Positions 51,534-60,233 are shown, counted from the first letter of the stretch. The stretch: 64,000 nt of DNA from Luteimicrobium xylanilyticum (GCF_009429125.1 NZ_CP045529.1:372001-436000), one strand, 5' to 3'. The notes: generated from the sequence alone by a model not told the origin. Numbers and translations are program-made.

Positions 51534-52058
51534 TCACGCGCGGCGGATCCCGGACCACTGCTCCGCACCGAACTCCTCGAACCGGTCGAGCTCGACGAAC
51601 CCGAGCTTCGTCGCGACCCGCATCGAGCGGCTGTTCGCCGTCTGCGTCGTGAGCACGACGGGTTCGCCGGGAAGGACGTCGTCGAGCCATCGAAGTGCGG
51701 CCGCGCAGGCCTCGACCGCGAACCCGCGCCCCCAGACGTCAGGCAGCAGCAGGTAGCCGAGCTCGATCGCGCCGCCCCCGCGGCCCGGACGCTCCGGGTC
51801 CCTCCGGTCGAGAGTGACGATGCCGATCGTCGCCCCGTCGAAGTCAACGACGAACAGGCCCGGTCGCCGCGCGGGCTCGGTGGGGAGCGCCCGTTCGACC
51901 TCCTCGCGTGAGCGGGCGCCGCCGAGGAAGGCATGAACCTCCGGAGAAGCCATCAGCTCGACCAGGGCAGCGCGGTCGTCGGCCGCGGGCTCGCGCAGCA
52001 CGAGTCGCTCGGTCCTGAGCGGTGTGGGCGGCCAGGCGACAGGTCCGAGGTCGGTCAT
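51534..52058 (-). CDS. GNAT N-acetyltransferase (RimJ-like)
   Basis: 174 aa from ATG 52058. Pattern LRTERLVLREPAADDRAALVELMASPEVHAFLGG, then IELGYLLLPDVWGRGFAVEACAAALRWLDD and VVLTTQTANSRSMRVATKLGFVELDRFEEFG. This is the RimJ/RimL-type GNAT fold with acetyl-CoA loop WGRGFA. Likely acetylates protein N-termini or small amines; substrate unknown. Divergent from a second GNAT 18 nt away. Confidence 0.85.
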   Translation of the reverse strand: MTDLGPVAWPPTPLRTERLVLREPAADDRAALVELMASPEVHAFLGGARSREEVERALPTEPARRPGLFVVDFDGATIGIVTLDRRDPERPGRGGGAIELGYLLLPDVWGRGFAVEACAAALRWLDDVLPGEPVVLTTQTANSRSMRVATKLGFVELDRFEEFGAEQWSGIRRA

Positions 52059-52076
52059 ACGTGGCAATCTAGGCGG

Positions 52077-52577
52077 GTGTCGTCTCTCCCGCGGACTGTC
52101 CTGCGCGCCGCCGTCCTCGAGGATGCCGACGCCGTCGGGCTCGTCCACTACACGTCCTGGGTGGAGACGTACACGGGTCTCGCGAGCACGGAGTTCTGGG
52201 AGCGGGCGTCCGCCGAGCGCAGCGCCGCCTGGTGGCGTGGGCTGATCGAGCGCGGCTACCCGGCCACGGTCGCCGAGGTCGACGGCGAGATCGTCGGGCT
52301 GGCGCTCGCGGGCGAGAGCCGGGCGACCGGTGGCCACGAGCCGGTCCGCGACCGGGAGCTCAGCAACCTCTACGTGCTCGCGGCCCACCATGGACGAGGT
52401 CTGGGGCGGGTGCTGCTCGACGCCGTCGTGCCGCCCGGGACTCCGGCCCAGCTCTGGGTCGCCAGCGGGAACCCCCGGGCTGTCCGCTTCTACGAGCGCA
52501 ACGGCTTCGAGCCCGACGGCGCCACCGACGACGGCGCCCGGTTCGGTGGGATCGCCGCGCTCCGGATGGTGCGCTGA
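52077..52577 (+). CDS. GNAT N-acetyltransferase
   Basis: 166 aa from GTG 52077. Elements: LRAAVLEDADAVGLVHYTSWVETYTGLASTEFW, VAEVDGEIVGLALAGES, LSNLYVLAAHHGRGLGRVLLDAVV (acetyl-CoA loop HHGRGLG) and LWVASGNPRAVRFYERNGFEPDG. A short leader means the two divergent GNAT genes share a minimal control region. Convergent with the LysR gene. Confidence 0.87.
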   Translation: MSSLPRTVLRAAVLEDADAVGLVHYTSWVETYTGLASTEFWERASAERSAAWWRGLIERGYPATVAEVDGEIVGLALAGESRATGGHEPVRDRELSNLYVLAAHHGRGLGRVLLDAVVPPGTPAQLWVASGNPRAVRFYERNGFEPDGATDDGARFGGIAALRMVR

Positions 52578-52588
52578 GACCCTGCTTC

Positions 52589-53458
52589 TCAGTAGCTCGC
52601 GACCAGCTGCTCGACGAGTGCCGCGGCAGCGCCTCCGGGCTCGGGCCGGGTCAGGACGCTGAACTCCCAGTCGATGCGCTCGGCCAGCGGGACGACGACG
52701 ACCTCGTCGCCCGGGGGGATCAGCAGCTCGGGCAGGAGCGCGACACCGAGCCCCGCGGCGACGAACGGGGGGATCGCGCTGGTCTCGGTCGCCTCGACGC
52801 GCACGTCCCGGGTGATGCCGCGCGCGGCGAGGGCTCCGTCCAGGACGTCACGGTTCCCGAACCCGACGGGCGCGTCGACGAACCGCTCGCCTGCCAGCTC
52901 CTCCAGCCGGATCTCGCTGCGAGGTGCGAGCGCGTGGTCCGGCGGGAGCAGGACGGCGTAGGTGGTCGTGGCGATCGGGTGCACCGCAAGGCCGGGGGCG
53001 GCGGAGGCGGGCAGTCCGTAGAGGCTGAGGTCGAGCTGGCCGCGGCGGACCTCCTCGGCGAGCCCGGGGGAGCCCGCCGGCGAGGCGCGCAGGCGGAGGT
53101 CGACGAGCGGGTGCTCGCGATGGAAGTCGCCGATGACGCGCGGGATCGTGAGGTAGCTGACGCTCGAGAACACGCCGATGCGCAGCTCGCCGCGCAGCTC
53201 GCCGCGCGGGTCGGCTGCGGTGCGGACGCGCGCCTCGGCGGCGGCGAGGTCGCGCAGCGCCGACAGCACGGGCCCGCCGGCGGGAGCGATCCGCACGCCG
53301 CGCTGGTCCCGGTCGAAGAGCGTCGTGCCGAGCTCGCGCTCGAGCGCCCGGATGCCGGCGGAGACCGTCGACTGGCTCGCGTAGACGCGCTGCGCGGCGC
53401 GGGTGAAGCTCAGCTCGTCCGCGACGGCGAGCGCGTACTCGATCTGGCGGGTGTCCAC
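52589..53458 (-). CDS. LysR-family transcriptional regulator
   Basis: 289 aa. N-terminal winged HTH: MDTRQIEYALAVADELSFTRAAQRVYASQSTVSAGIRALERELGTTLFDRDQRGVRIAPAG. The effector domain follows with RIGVFSSVSYLTIPRVIGDFHREHPLVDLRL, GQLDLSLYGLPAS and VAAGLGVALLPELL. Divergent from the MFS exporter with an 88-nt shared control region; regulation of that exporter is the likely job. Confidence 0.9.
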   Translation of the reverse strand: MDTRQIEYALAVADELSFTRAAQRVYASQSTVSAGIRALERELGTTLFDRDQRGVRIAPAGGPVLSALRDLAAAEARVRTAADPRGELRGELRIGVFSSVSYLTIPRVIGDFHREHPLVDLRLRASPAGSPGLAEEVRRGQLDLSLYGLPASAAPGLAVHPIATTTYAVLLPPDHALAPRSEIRLEELAGERFVDAPVGFGNRDVLDGALAARGITRDVRVEATETSAIPPFVAAGLGVALLPELLIPPGDEVVVVPLAERIDWEFSVLTRPEPGGAAAALVEQLVASY

Positions 53459-53480
53459 GGCCGGCGCCCTTCAATCGTCA

Positions 53481-53509
53481 TTGTCGATAACAGTCATCAA
53501 GTGTATGCG
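53481..53509 (+). promoter_or_regulatory. Candidate promoter of the MFS gene within the LysR/MFS control region
   Basis: TTGTCG (53481-53486) and TATGCG (53504-53509) are 17 nt apart, in an AT-rich island (ATTGTCGATAACAGTCATCAAG) suited to LysR binding. The match to consensus is moderate. Confidence 0.35.
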
Positions 53510-53546
53510 TTGGACGCGATGGCATGGTCCCGCAGAGCATGGACGC

Positions 53547-54791
53547 ATGACGACGACAGCCCCCGCCCCGACCCGCGACGCCGCCCGCCGTCCCGGCGAC
53601 GCACAGGCGCGAGCACCCCGGCTCCTCCCGCACTGGATCGGGTTCTGGGTCATCGCGACCGCGTTCCTCACGGAGATGGCGTTCTGCGCCGTCCCGACCC
53701 CGCTGTACGCGATCTACCAGCAGCGCGACGGCTTCCCCACGACCGTCCTGACGGTCGTGTTCGCGTCCTACGCGGTCGGGGTCATGGTCAGCCTGTACCT
53801 CGCCGGGCACCTCTCCGACTGGCTCGGCCGGCGCCGGGTCATCCTCGCGTCGCTGCTCATCAACCTGCTCGCCGCGATCCTGTTCCTCGTCTGGAACGAC
53901 CTCGCCGGGCTGCTCGTGGCGCGGTTCGTCTGCGGCCTCGGCATCGGCATCCTGACCGCGACGGCGACCGCCCACCTGTCCGAGCTCGGTGCGGCCGCCG
54001 ACCAGGCCCAGGGAAGGTCGGGGATCGTCTCGACCTTCGCGAACCTGGGCGGCATCGGGCTGGGTCCGCTCGTCGGCGGGCTCCTCGTCACCTGGTTCGC
54101 GCGGCCCCTCGTGGTCCCGTTCGCCGTCTTCGCGGTGCTGCTCGCGGTCTTGGCGGTCGCGGTCGCCTTCGTGCCCGAGACCGTCGAACGTCGCGCGGAA
54201 CGCCCGGCCTACCGGCCCCAGCGGGTCGCGGTCCCCGCCGAGGGCCGGCGGGCGTTCTGGGCGGCCGGTGCCGCCGCGTTCGGGGCGTTCGCGGTCTTCG
54301 GCACGTTCATGGGTCTGTCCGCGACGTTCCTCGTGGGCATCCTCGGGCTCCACTCGCACCTGCTCGCCGGCCTCGCGCCGTTCGTCGTCTTCACGGCCGC
54401 GGCACTGGCGCAGGTCGCGACCGCGCGGTTCCCGGTGCGGCGCCAGGTCGCGTTGGCCATCACGCTCGCGTCGCTCGGGCTGCTCACCGTCGGCGCCAGC
54501 GCGCTCACCGCGTCGCTCGCCCTGTTCCTCGTCGGCGGGGGCATCGCCGGCGCCGGGATCGGGATCCTCTTCCGCGCGTCGTTGACGACGGTCGCCCACG
54601 TCGCGGACCCGGCGCGGCGTGGTGAGGCGCTCGCGGGCGTGTTCCTCATCGCCTACGCGGGCATGACGCTGCCGCCCCTCCTGACGGCGGCGGCCCTGAG
54701 CGTGTGGTCCGCGGTCGGCGTGCTCGTCGGTCTCACGCTCGTCGCGACCGCGCTGGTCGCGCTCGCCGGCTCCCGGATGCTGCGGAGCTGA
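53547..54791 (+). CDS. Major facilitator superfamily exporter
   Basis: 414 aa from ATG 53547. Twelve hydrophobic segments, with the MFS loop 2-3 motif GHLSDWLGRRRVILASLL and the motif region RFVCGLGIGILTATATAHLSELG. Middle cytoplasmic loop VPETVERRAERPAYRPQRVAVPAEGRR. Likely a drug or metabolite proton antiporter regulated by the divergent LysR protein; substrate unknown. Confidence 0.87.
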   Translation: MTTTAPAPTRDAARRPGDAQARAPRLLPHWIGFWVIATAFLTEMAFCAVPTPLYAIYQQRDGFPTTVLTVVFASYAVGVMVSLYLAGHLSDWLGRRRVILASLLINLLAAILFLVWNDLAGLLVARFVCGLGIGILTATATAHLSELGAAADQAQGRSGIVSTFANLGGIGLGPLVGGLLVTWFARPLVVPFAVFAVLLAVLAVAVAFVPETVERRAERPAYRPQRVAVPAEGRRAFWAAGAAAFGAFAVFGTFMGLSATFLVGILGLHSHLLAGLAPFVVFTAAALAQVATARFPVRRQVALAITLASLGLLTVGASALTASLALFLVGGGIAGAGIGILFRASLTTVAHVADPARRGEALAGVFLIAYAGMTLPPLLTAAALSVWSAVGVLVGLTLVATALVALAGSRMLRS

Positions 54792-54806
54792 CCCGCCCCG
54801 GCGGCC

Positions 54807-55205
54807 TCACGCCCCGGCGACGTCGCCGTCCACGTAGAACCACCGGCCGTCCTCGCGGGCGAACCGGCTCACCTCGTGCAGCCGTCTACGCTCGCCCGTC
54901 GTGGCGTCGCGGTGGTGGGCGACGAACTCGACCACGCCTGCGTCGTCGAACGGGCCGCCCGCCCGGGTGGCGAGCACGTCGAGGCGCCGCCACTGCAGGT
55001 CGGCGTCGAGGTCGAGCGACGCGGGCCGCGTGCTCGGGTGCCAGGTGGCGCGCAGGTAGGCGGCGTCGCCGACGGCGAACGCGCTGTACCGGGACCGCAT
55101 GAGCGCCTCGGCGGTCGCCGCCCCCCGCTCGCCGCGGTGCAGCGGCCCGCAGCACGCGCCGTAGGTCTCGCCCGAGAGGCAGGGGCAGCGGGCGTCGTCG
55201 TTCAT
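54807..55205 (-). CDS. YchJ-family SEC-C motif protein
   Basis: 132 aa from the ATG overlapping the MFS stop. An N-terminal zinc-binding SEC-C-like motif (CPCLSGETYGACCGPLHRG) precedes an NTF2-like YchJ domain (TAEALMRSRYSAFAVGDAAYLRATWHPSTRP, WRRLDVLATRAGGPFDDAGVVEFVAHHRDA, LHEVSRFAREDGRWFYVDGD). Function of the family is unknown. Translationally coupled to the preceding MFS gene. Confidence 0.88.
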   Translation of the reverse strand: MNDDARCPCLSGETYGACCGPLHRGERGAATAEALMRSRYSAFAVGDAAYLRATWHPSTRPASLDLDADLQWRRLDVLATRAGGPFDDAGVVEFVAHHRDATTGERRRLHEVSRFAREDGRWFYVDGDVAGA

Positions 55206-56455
55206 GGCTCCATCGTGCCGCGTCGCCGCGTGAGGCCCGTGCGCCGCGGCTTGCCCTCGAGCGGTAGGTTGAAGCGTTCCTCGGCGACCGCGACCAGGAG
55301 CGCGAGCAGCATCGCGCCCGCGCTCACGAGCGGCACGGCCCGCACCCCGACGACGGCGACCAGCACCGCGCCCAGGCCCGACCCGGCCGCGATGCCCAGG
55401 TTGAACAGCGACGACGACACGCCCATCCCGAGGTTCGTCGAGCGGGGCGAGACGAGCATGACCCGGTGCGACAGCGTCGGCGGGACGGTCGAGAACGCGA
55501 ACCCGAACAGGGCCAGGGCGAGCACGGCGGCGACCGGGCGATCGCCGAACGCCCACAGCCCCAGGAGCGCGACCACGAGCAGCGACATCGCGCCGACGAG
55601 CACCTCGACGGGGTGGGAGTCGATGAACCGTCCCACCACGATCACGCCCAGCACACCGGCGGCCCCCTGCAGGAGCAACAGGCGTGGCAGCGCCTCCTGC
55701 GAGAACCCGGCGACCTCGACGAGGTACTGGGTGACGAACGTGATGACGCCGAAGGCACCCGTGACGAGGAGCACGGTCGCGACCATCTGGAACCCGAACC
55801 GGGACGGGCTCGGGTGGGGTGCGTGGCTCGCGCCGCCGGCCGAGGGCGGGATCGTGGGGAACAGGACGAGGACCACGAGCGTCACGACGAGCGACAGCCC
55901 CGCGACCGCGGCGAACGTCCACCGCCACGACGAGTGCTCGCCCAGCCACGTGCCAGCCGGCACGCCGAGCACGGGCGCGAGCGAGTTTCCGATGGCGAGC
56001 CGGGCCATGACCTTCCCGCGCACGAGCGGTCGGAACAGTCCCGTCGTCGCCGGCACGACCGCGACCCAGAACAGCGCCTGCGCGGCGGCGGTGACGAGCC
56101 GGGCGGCGAGGAGCTGCTCGTAGCTGGGCGCGACGGCGGCCCAGAGCGTCGAGAGCGCGGCGAGCCCCGCGCAGGCGGAGAGCACCCACCGGCGCGCGAC
56201 GTGGCGCGTCCAGTGGGAGAGGGGCACCGACGTCACGAGCACGACGAGCGCGTACCCCGTGACGAGGAGCCCGATCTGCGATGTCGACCGGTCGAGGTCG
56301 GGCGCCATGAGCGTCAGCAGGCCGGACGGCAGCGATTCGACCGTCACGAACAGGAACGTCGACAGCGCCATCGCGAGGAGGATCACGGTGGCGCGGCGCT
56401 CGTCGACGGGCGGGACGACGGCGGGAGGCGTGGAGGGAGGCGCGGTCTCGGTCAT
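55202..56455 (-). CDS. MFS transporter (AraJ/Cmx-like)
   Basis: 417 aa, twelve hydrophobic segments. FVTVESLPSGLLTLMAPDLDRSTSQIGLLVTGYALVVLVTSVPLSHWTRHVARRWVL and ARLVTAAAQALFWVAVVPATTGLFRP resemble AraJ/chloramphenicol-exporter-like (DHA1) permeases. The start has no Shine-Dalgarno (CCCC before ATG), and a -10-like TAGAAT lies only about 14 nt upstream (56469-56474, minus), suggesting a very short leader or leaderless mRNA. Overlaps the YchJ gene downstream by 4 nt. Confidence 0.85.
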   Translation of the reverse strand: MTETAPPSTPPAVVPPVDERRATVILLAMALSTFLFVTVESLPSGLLTLMAPDLDRSTSQIGLLVTGYALVVLVTSVPLSHWTRHVARRWVLSACAGLAALSTLWAAVAPSYEQLLAARLVTAAAQALFWVAVVPATTGLFRPLVRGKVMARLAIGNSLAPVLGVPAGTWLGEHSSWRWTFAAVAGLSLVVTLVVLVLFPTIPPSAGGASHAPHPSPSRFGFQMVATVLLVTGAFGVITFVTQYLVEVAGFSQEALPRLLLLQGAAGVLGVIVVGRFIDSHPVEVLVGAMSLLVVALLGLWAFGDRPVAAVLALALFGFAFSTVPPTLSHRVMLVSPRSTNLGMGVSSSLFNLGIAAGSGLGAVLVAVVGVRAVPLVSAGAMLLALLVAVAEERFNLPLEGKPRRTGLTRRRGTMEP

Positions 56456-56648
56456 GGGGATCGAAACGATTCTAGTGACCAGCCCGTCTCAGGCACTCGG
56501 CTTATCCGGGACAGCATCGCCGAGCTGCGAGACGGTGACACCGGAGAGCCAGGCGAGATACGGGCGGGGAAGGGCACGCGGCGTGCGCCGATCGAGGTCA
56601 TGCCCGCACGCTGGTGCCTCGACCGGCTCGAGGGTCAAGGGCGCGCGG

Positions 56649-57011
56649 TCAGACCTCCGTGCTGCCCTCGTAGAGCCCGATCGCGTTGCCGTCGGCGTCG
56701 GCGAGCACGGCCCACCAGCTCGTCGGCGAGATCTCGGACTTCTCCAGCAGGACCGTCCCGCCGAGCTCGCGCACCCGGGCGAGGGTCTCGTCGATCGAGT
56801 CGACCTCGACGTAGCTGCGGGGCTGGGTGAAGCCCTCGCCGCGGGGGGCGAGCCCGCCGCCGCTGATGCCGTTCGGGGCGCGCCACATGGGATAGTCCTC
56901 GAAGCCGGGCGGGGCCTCGATCTGCCAGCCGAAGAGCCCGCCGTAGAACGCGGCGGCCGCCTTCAGGTCGCTGACCGGGATGTCGATGTGCGTGATGTCT
57001 CCGTGCGCCAT
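56649..57011 (-). CDS. VOC (glyoxalase/bleomycin-resistance fold) protein
   Basis: 120 aa from ATG 57011. Two beta-alpha-beta-beta-beta units: ITHIDIPVSDLKAAAAFYGGLFGWQIEAPPGFEDYPMWRAPNGISGGGL, then PRSYVEVDSIDETLARVRELGGTVLLEKSEISPTSWWAVLADADGNAIGLYE. His and Glu metal-ligand positions are only partly kept. Could be an enzyme or an antibiotic-binding protein; substrate unknown. Confidence 0.87.
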   Translation of the reverse strand: MAHGDITHIDIPVSDLKAAAAFYGGLFGWQIEAPPGFEDYPMWRAPNGISGGGLAPRGEGFTQPRSYVEVDSIDETLARVRELGGTVLLEKSEISPTSWWAVLADADGNAIGLYEGSTEV

Positions 57012-57081
57012 GGCACGCCTCCGCGGGGATGGGCGGGCACCGGCCGCCCGCCTCACCGTCCAGCGTAGGACGGCGCGACGC

Positions 57082-58593
57082 TCACCACGCGGCGCGCGTG
57101 TAGTCCTTGAGGAAGCAGCCGTAGAGGTCCTCGCCGGCCTCGCCACGGACGATCGGGTCGTAGACCCGCGCGGCGCCGTCGACCAAGTCGAGCGGGGCGT
57201 GGAAGCCCTCCTGGGCGAGCCGCACCTTCGTGGTGTGGGGCCGCTCGTCGGTGATCCACCCGGTGTCCACCGCGGTCATCAGGATGCCGTCGGTCAGCAT
57301 CTCCTCCGCGCTGGTGCGCGTCAGCATGTTCAGCGCGGCCTTGCTCATGTTCGTGTGCGGGTGGCCGGCGCCCTTGTAGCGGCGCGAGAACACGCCCTCC
57401 ATCGCGGAGACGTTCACGATGTAGCTCCGCCGGGCCGACGACGCAGCCAGGGCCGGGCGCAGCCGGCTGACCAGGATGAACGGCGCCGTCTGGTTGCAGA
57501 GCTGGACCTCGAGCAGCTCCATCGGGTCGACCTGCTCGACGGTCGCCACCCAGCTGTTCGTCGTGGCCACGTCGGGGATCAGCCCGCCCGCGTCGATCGA
57601 GGTCCCCGCCACGAGGCGTTCGAGGCCCGCGGCCTCGGCGCTCAGCGACTGCGTGACCAGCTCGTCGGCGGCCGCGCGGGCCGCGCGCTCGATCGCGAGC
57701 GCGGGGCTCGTCAGCTCGCTCACGGACCCGGCGAGCGCACGGGGGTGGGCGTCGCTCGTGTGGCCGAAGGTCGTGATCATGCCCGCGACCTCGGCGGGCA
57801 GGGGAGCCTGCTCCGCGTCGGCGAGCCGCGTGTATGCCCCGGGCGAGCGGCGCACGGTCTGCGCGGCGTTGTTGATGAGGACGTCCAGCGGGCCCTGCGA
57901 CGCGACGTGGTCGGCGAGCGCCACGACCTGCGCCGGGTCGCGCAGGTCGATCCCGACGACGTGCAGCCGGTGCAGCCAGTCGCCCGCGTCCTCCATCGCG
58001 CTGAACCGGCGGACGGCGTCGCGGGGGAACCGGGTCGTGATCGTCAGGTCGGCGCCGTCGCGGAGCAGCCGCAGCGCGATGTACATGCCGATCTTCGCGC
58101 GGCCACCGGTGAGCAGGGCCCGGCGTCCGGTGAGGTCGGTGCGGGCGCCGCGCTTGGCGTGGTGCAGGGCCGCGCAGTCGGGGCAGAGCTGGTGGTAGAA
58201 CGCGTCCACGACCGCGTAGTCCTGCTTGCAGACGTAACAGGCGCGCGCCTTGCGCAGGGTGCCCGCGACGGCGCCGGTCGCCGTCGACGTCAGGGGCAGG
58301 CCGTTCGTCTCGTCGTCGATGCGCCCCGGGCTCGCGGTCGCGGTCGCGGCGAAGACGGCGGCGTCCGCCGTGCTCTGCTCCCGGCGTCGCTCGGTGCGGC
58401 GGTGCTTCTTGGCGGCCTTGAACAGGGCCGACGACGCGCGGCGGGCGGCCGCGTGCTGCGTGTGCGTCTGGGGCAGGACGGCGACCTGGTCCATGACGCG
58501 CAGGAACGTCGCGAAGTCGGCCGGGTCGATGCCCGGCTGCTCGGTGGTCTGGGTGTCGGGGTGTCCGGCCGACGTGGTCGAGTGCGCGCTCAT
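57082..58593 (-). CDS. SDR-fold oxidoreductase with N-terminal zinc ribbon and no catalytic Tyr
   Basis: 503 aa from ATG 58593; ATG 58611 lacks a ribosome binding site. Residues 1-115 are a helical, charged region (ARRASSALFKAAKKHRRTERRR). A four-Cys zinc ribbon follows (CYVC at 119-122, CPDC at 137-140). The Rossmann domain begins at TGGRAKIG (162-169) and has NNAAQT (241-246), N367 and S396. The usual YxxxK is TNMSK, with Thr414 where Tyr should be and Lys418 kept; Tyr406 is nearby. C-terminal RPHTTKVRLAQEGFHAPLDLVDGAARVYDPI matches the same SDR subfamily. NAD(P) binding is likely; catalysis may differ from standard SDRs. Confidence 0.8.
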   Translation of the reverse strand: MSAHSTTSAGHPDTQTTEQPGIDPADFATFLRVMDQVAVLPQTHTQHAAARRASSALFKAAKKHRRTERRREQSTADAAVFAATATASPGRIDDETNGLPLTSTATGAVAGTLRKARACYVCKQDYAVVDAFYHQLCPDCAALHHAKRGARTDLTGRRALLTGGRAKIGMYIALRLLRDGADLTITTRFPRDAVRRFSAMEDAGDWLHRLHVVGIDLRDPAQVVALADHVASQGPLDVLINNAAQTVRRSPGAYTRLADAEQAPLPAEVAGMITTFGHTSDAHPRALAGSVSELTSPALAIERAARAAADELVTQSLSAEAAGLERLVAGTSIDAGGLIPDVATTNSWVATVEQVDPMELLEVQLCNQTAPFILVSRLRPALAASSARRSYIVNVSAMEGVFSRRYKGAGHPHTNMSKAALNMLTRTSAEEMLTDGILMTAVDTGWITDERPHTTKVRLAQEGFHAPLDLVDGAARVYDPIVRGEAGEDLYGCFLKDYTRAAW

Positions 58594-58738
58594 GCGGCGT
58601 CCGTCCTGCATGGGGAAGGGCCTGTCGCGGTCTTGCGGGCCCGGAAGATTCTACGTGGCCTGCCCCTCTGGCCGGCCGCTGGCACGGTGGTGGTCGCCCT
58701 GACGCGCCCCGCGCGCCGACCTGTTCTAGCCTCGGCGC

Positions 58739-58999
58739 GTGCTCATCATCGGTCTCATCCTCTTCGGCATGCTCGTCGGCGCGCTCGCTCAGCTGATCCT
58801 CGGACGGCAGGGGAAGGGCATCGACTGGTCGATGGCCATCGTCGCCGGTCTGGTCGGCTCGTTCGTCGGCGGACTACTCGCGAGCCTGATCGCCGGCGAC
58901 GGTCTCGCGTTCCGTCCGAGCGGTGTCGTCGGCTCGATCGTCGGCGCGATCCTCGTCACCGCGATCTGGCGGTGGGCGAGGAGCCGTCAGCGCGCCTGA
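58739..58999 (+). CDS. GlsB/YeaQ/YmgE-like small membrane protein, second copy
   Basis: 86 aa from GTG 58739. Three Gly-rich helices: LIIGLILFGMLVGALAQLIL, WSMAIVAGLVGSFVGGLLASLIAG and GVVGSIVGAILVTAIWRWARSR. The same family as the gene at 38753 but diverged. Stress-associated by family; no operon partner. Confidence 0.82.
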   Translation: MLIIGLILFGMLVGALAQLILGRQGKGIDWSMAIVAGLVGSFVGGLLASLIAGDGLAFRPSGVVGSIVGAILVTAIWRWARSRQRA

Positions 59000-59087
59000 C
59001 GGCGTCGGCGAGCGCCGGGGCGACGCGGGTGCGCACAGGTGCGTGCCGTCCCGCGGCCTGCCCCGGTCGGGGACAATGGTGGTAGCA

Positions 59088-59111
59088 ACCTCTGCTGCGA
59101 CCTCTGCTGCG
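59088..59111 (+). repeat. Tandem 12-bp repeat in the leader of the cold-shock gene
   Basis: ACCTCTGCTGCG occurs twice in direct succession (59088-59099 and 59100-59111), ending 14 nt before the GTG start and just before the ribosome binding site TAGGAG. It could be a binding site in the mRNA leader or DNA. Confidence 0.6.
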
Positions 59112-59125
59112 ACTAGGAGTCCACG

Positions 59126-60055
59126 GTGCCCGAAGGAACTGTCCGATGGTTCGACGCCGACCGAGGGTTCGGCTTCATCGACCTCGGGAACGAGGCCGAG
59201 GACCTGTTCGTGCACGCCTCCGAGATCGTCGGCGACGACGGTCCGAAGGTGCTGCGCGAGGGGCAGGCCGTCGAGTTCGAGGTGGGCGAGGGTGACCGCG
59301 GCCCGCAGGCGCGCCGTGTCCGGGTCACGGGCGACCGGGCCGCCGACGCGCCCCTGGGCGTGCTCGGCACAGTCAGCTGGTACGAGCCGACGAAGGGCTA
59401 TGGTTTCGTCGCGCCCGACGGCGGCGGCACCGAGATCTTCGTGCACAGCTCGGCCATCGTCGGCGGCGGGATGATCTCGGAGGGCCAACGGGTGGCGTTC
59501 CTCGTCGTCGAGGGGAAGAAGGGTCCGCAGGCGGACCACCTGCTCCCGCTCGGGGCGCAGGCCGCACCGGCGGCGTCCGACGGCGCCGACGGCACCGTGT
59601 CCTGGTACGACGACGTCAAGGGCTTCGGGTTCGTCGTCCCCGACTCGGGCGGCGGCGACGTCTTCGTCCACGTCAGCGAGCTCGCCGGAGGGCTGACCGA
59701 GCTCGCCGAGGGGCAGCGCGTCACGTTCGACGTCGTCGACGGCGACCGGGGCCCGAACGCCCGCCACGTGCAGCTCGTCCACGGCGCCCGGGGCGGGCAC
59801 GCGGGTCGGGAGCGGGGTCGGCCCGGCCGCCCCGCGTCGTCGGGCCGGCCCGTGCGCGGTGGCGAGGGCACCGTCGCGCGCTACGACGAGGAGCGCGGCT
59901 TCGGTTTCATCACTCCGGACGCCGGGGGAGACGACCTGTTCGTGCACGTGTCGGTCGTGCGGGACGACGAGGTCCTCGAGGAGGGCGACCGCGTCCGGTT
60001 CAAGATCCGTCAGAGCGACCGGGGCCCGCAGGCGGACGACGTCGAGCTCCTCTGA
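59126..60055 (+). CDS. Protein with four cold-shock domains
   Basis: 309 aa from GTG 59126 (TAGGAG upstream). Four complete CSDs: residues 1-68, 79-140, 155-218 and 247-309. Each has RNP1 (RGFGFI 13-18; KGYGFV 90-95; KGFGFV 165-170; RGFGFI 257-262) and RNP2 (LFVH 27-30; IFVH 104-107; VFVH 179-182; LFVH 271-274). A basic Gly/Arg/Pro linker (219-246) separates the last domain. Typical bacterial Csp proteins have one domain of about 67 aa. The four domains imply cooperative binding of single-stranded RNA or DNA over a long footprint, as in eukaryotic UNR/CSDE1. Domain count is certain; role inferred. Confidence 0.93.
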   Translation: MPEGTVRWFDADRGFGFIDLGNEAEDLFVHASEIVGDDGPKVLREGQAVEFEVGEGDRGPQARRVRVTGDRAADAPLGVLGTVSWYEPTKGYGFVAPDGGGTEIFVHSSAIVGGGMISEGQRVAFLVVEGKKGPQADHLLPLGAQAAPAASDGADGTVSWYDDVKGFGFVVPDSGGGDVFVHVSELAGGLTELAEGQRVTFDVVDGDRGPNARHVQLVHGARGGHAGRERGRPGRPASSGRPVRGGEGTVARYDEERGFGFITPDAGGDDLFVHVSVVRDDEVLEEGDRVRFKIRQSDRGPQADDVELL

Positions 60056-60080
60056 CGCTGGTGGTCCTGCCACGTACCCG

Positions 60081-60136
60081 TGAGCGGTCACGATCTGCGC
60101 CGTCCATCGAGGATGAGTGCAGATCGTGACCGCTCA
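60081..60136. repeat. 18-bp perfect inverted repeat with 20-nt loop
   Basis: TGAGCGGTCACGATCTGC (60081-60098) and its complement (60119-60136) follow the cold-shock gene by 25 nt. It may be its terminator, but the long loop is unusual; a mobile palindromic intergenic element is an alternative. Confidence 0.7.
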
Positions 60137-60212
60137 GGCTCGTCCGGTGCGGGGCCGAGGCTCGGCGGCCGGTACGACCTCCCGACGGGGGAATACCCCC
60201 GAGTTCGCGGGG

Positions 60213-60233
60213 GTTGAGCCATACAGACTCAAG
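60213..60233. promoter_or_regulatory. HAIR (HspR-binding) operator 1
   Basis: GTTGAGC-N7-ACTCAAG matches the HspR-associated inverted repeat CTTGAGT-N7-ACTCAAG at 12 of 14 positions. It lies 105 nt upstream of dnaK. Confidence 0.75.
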
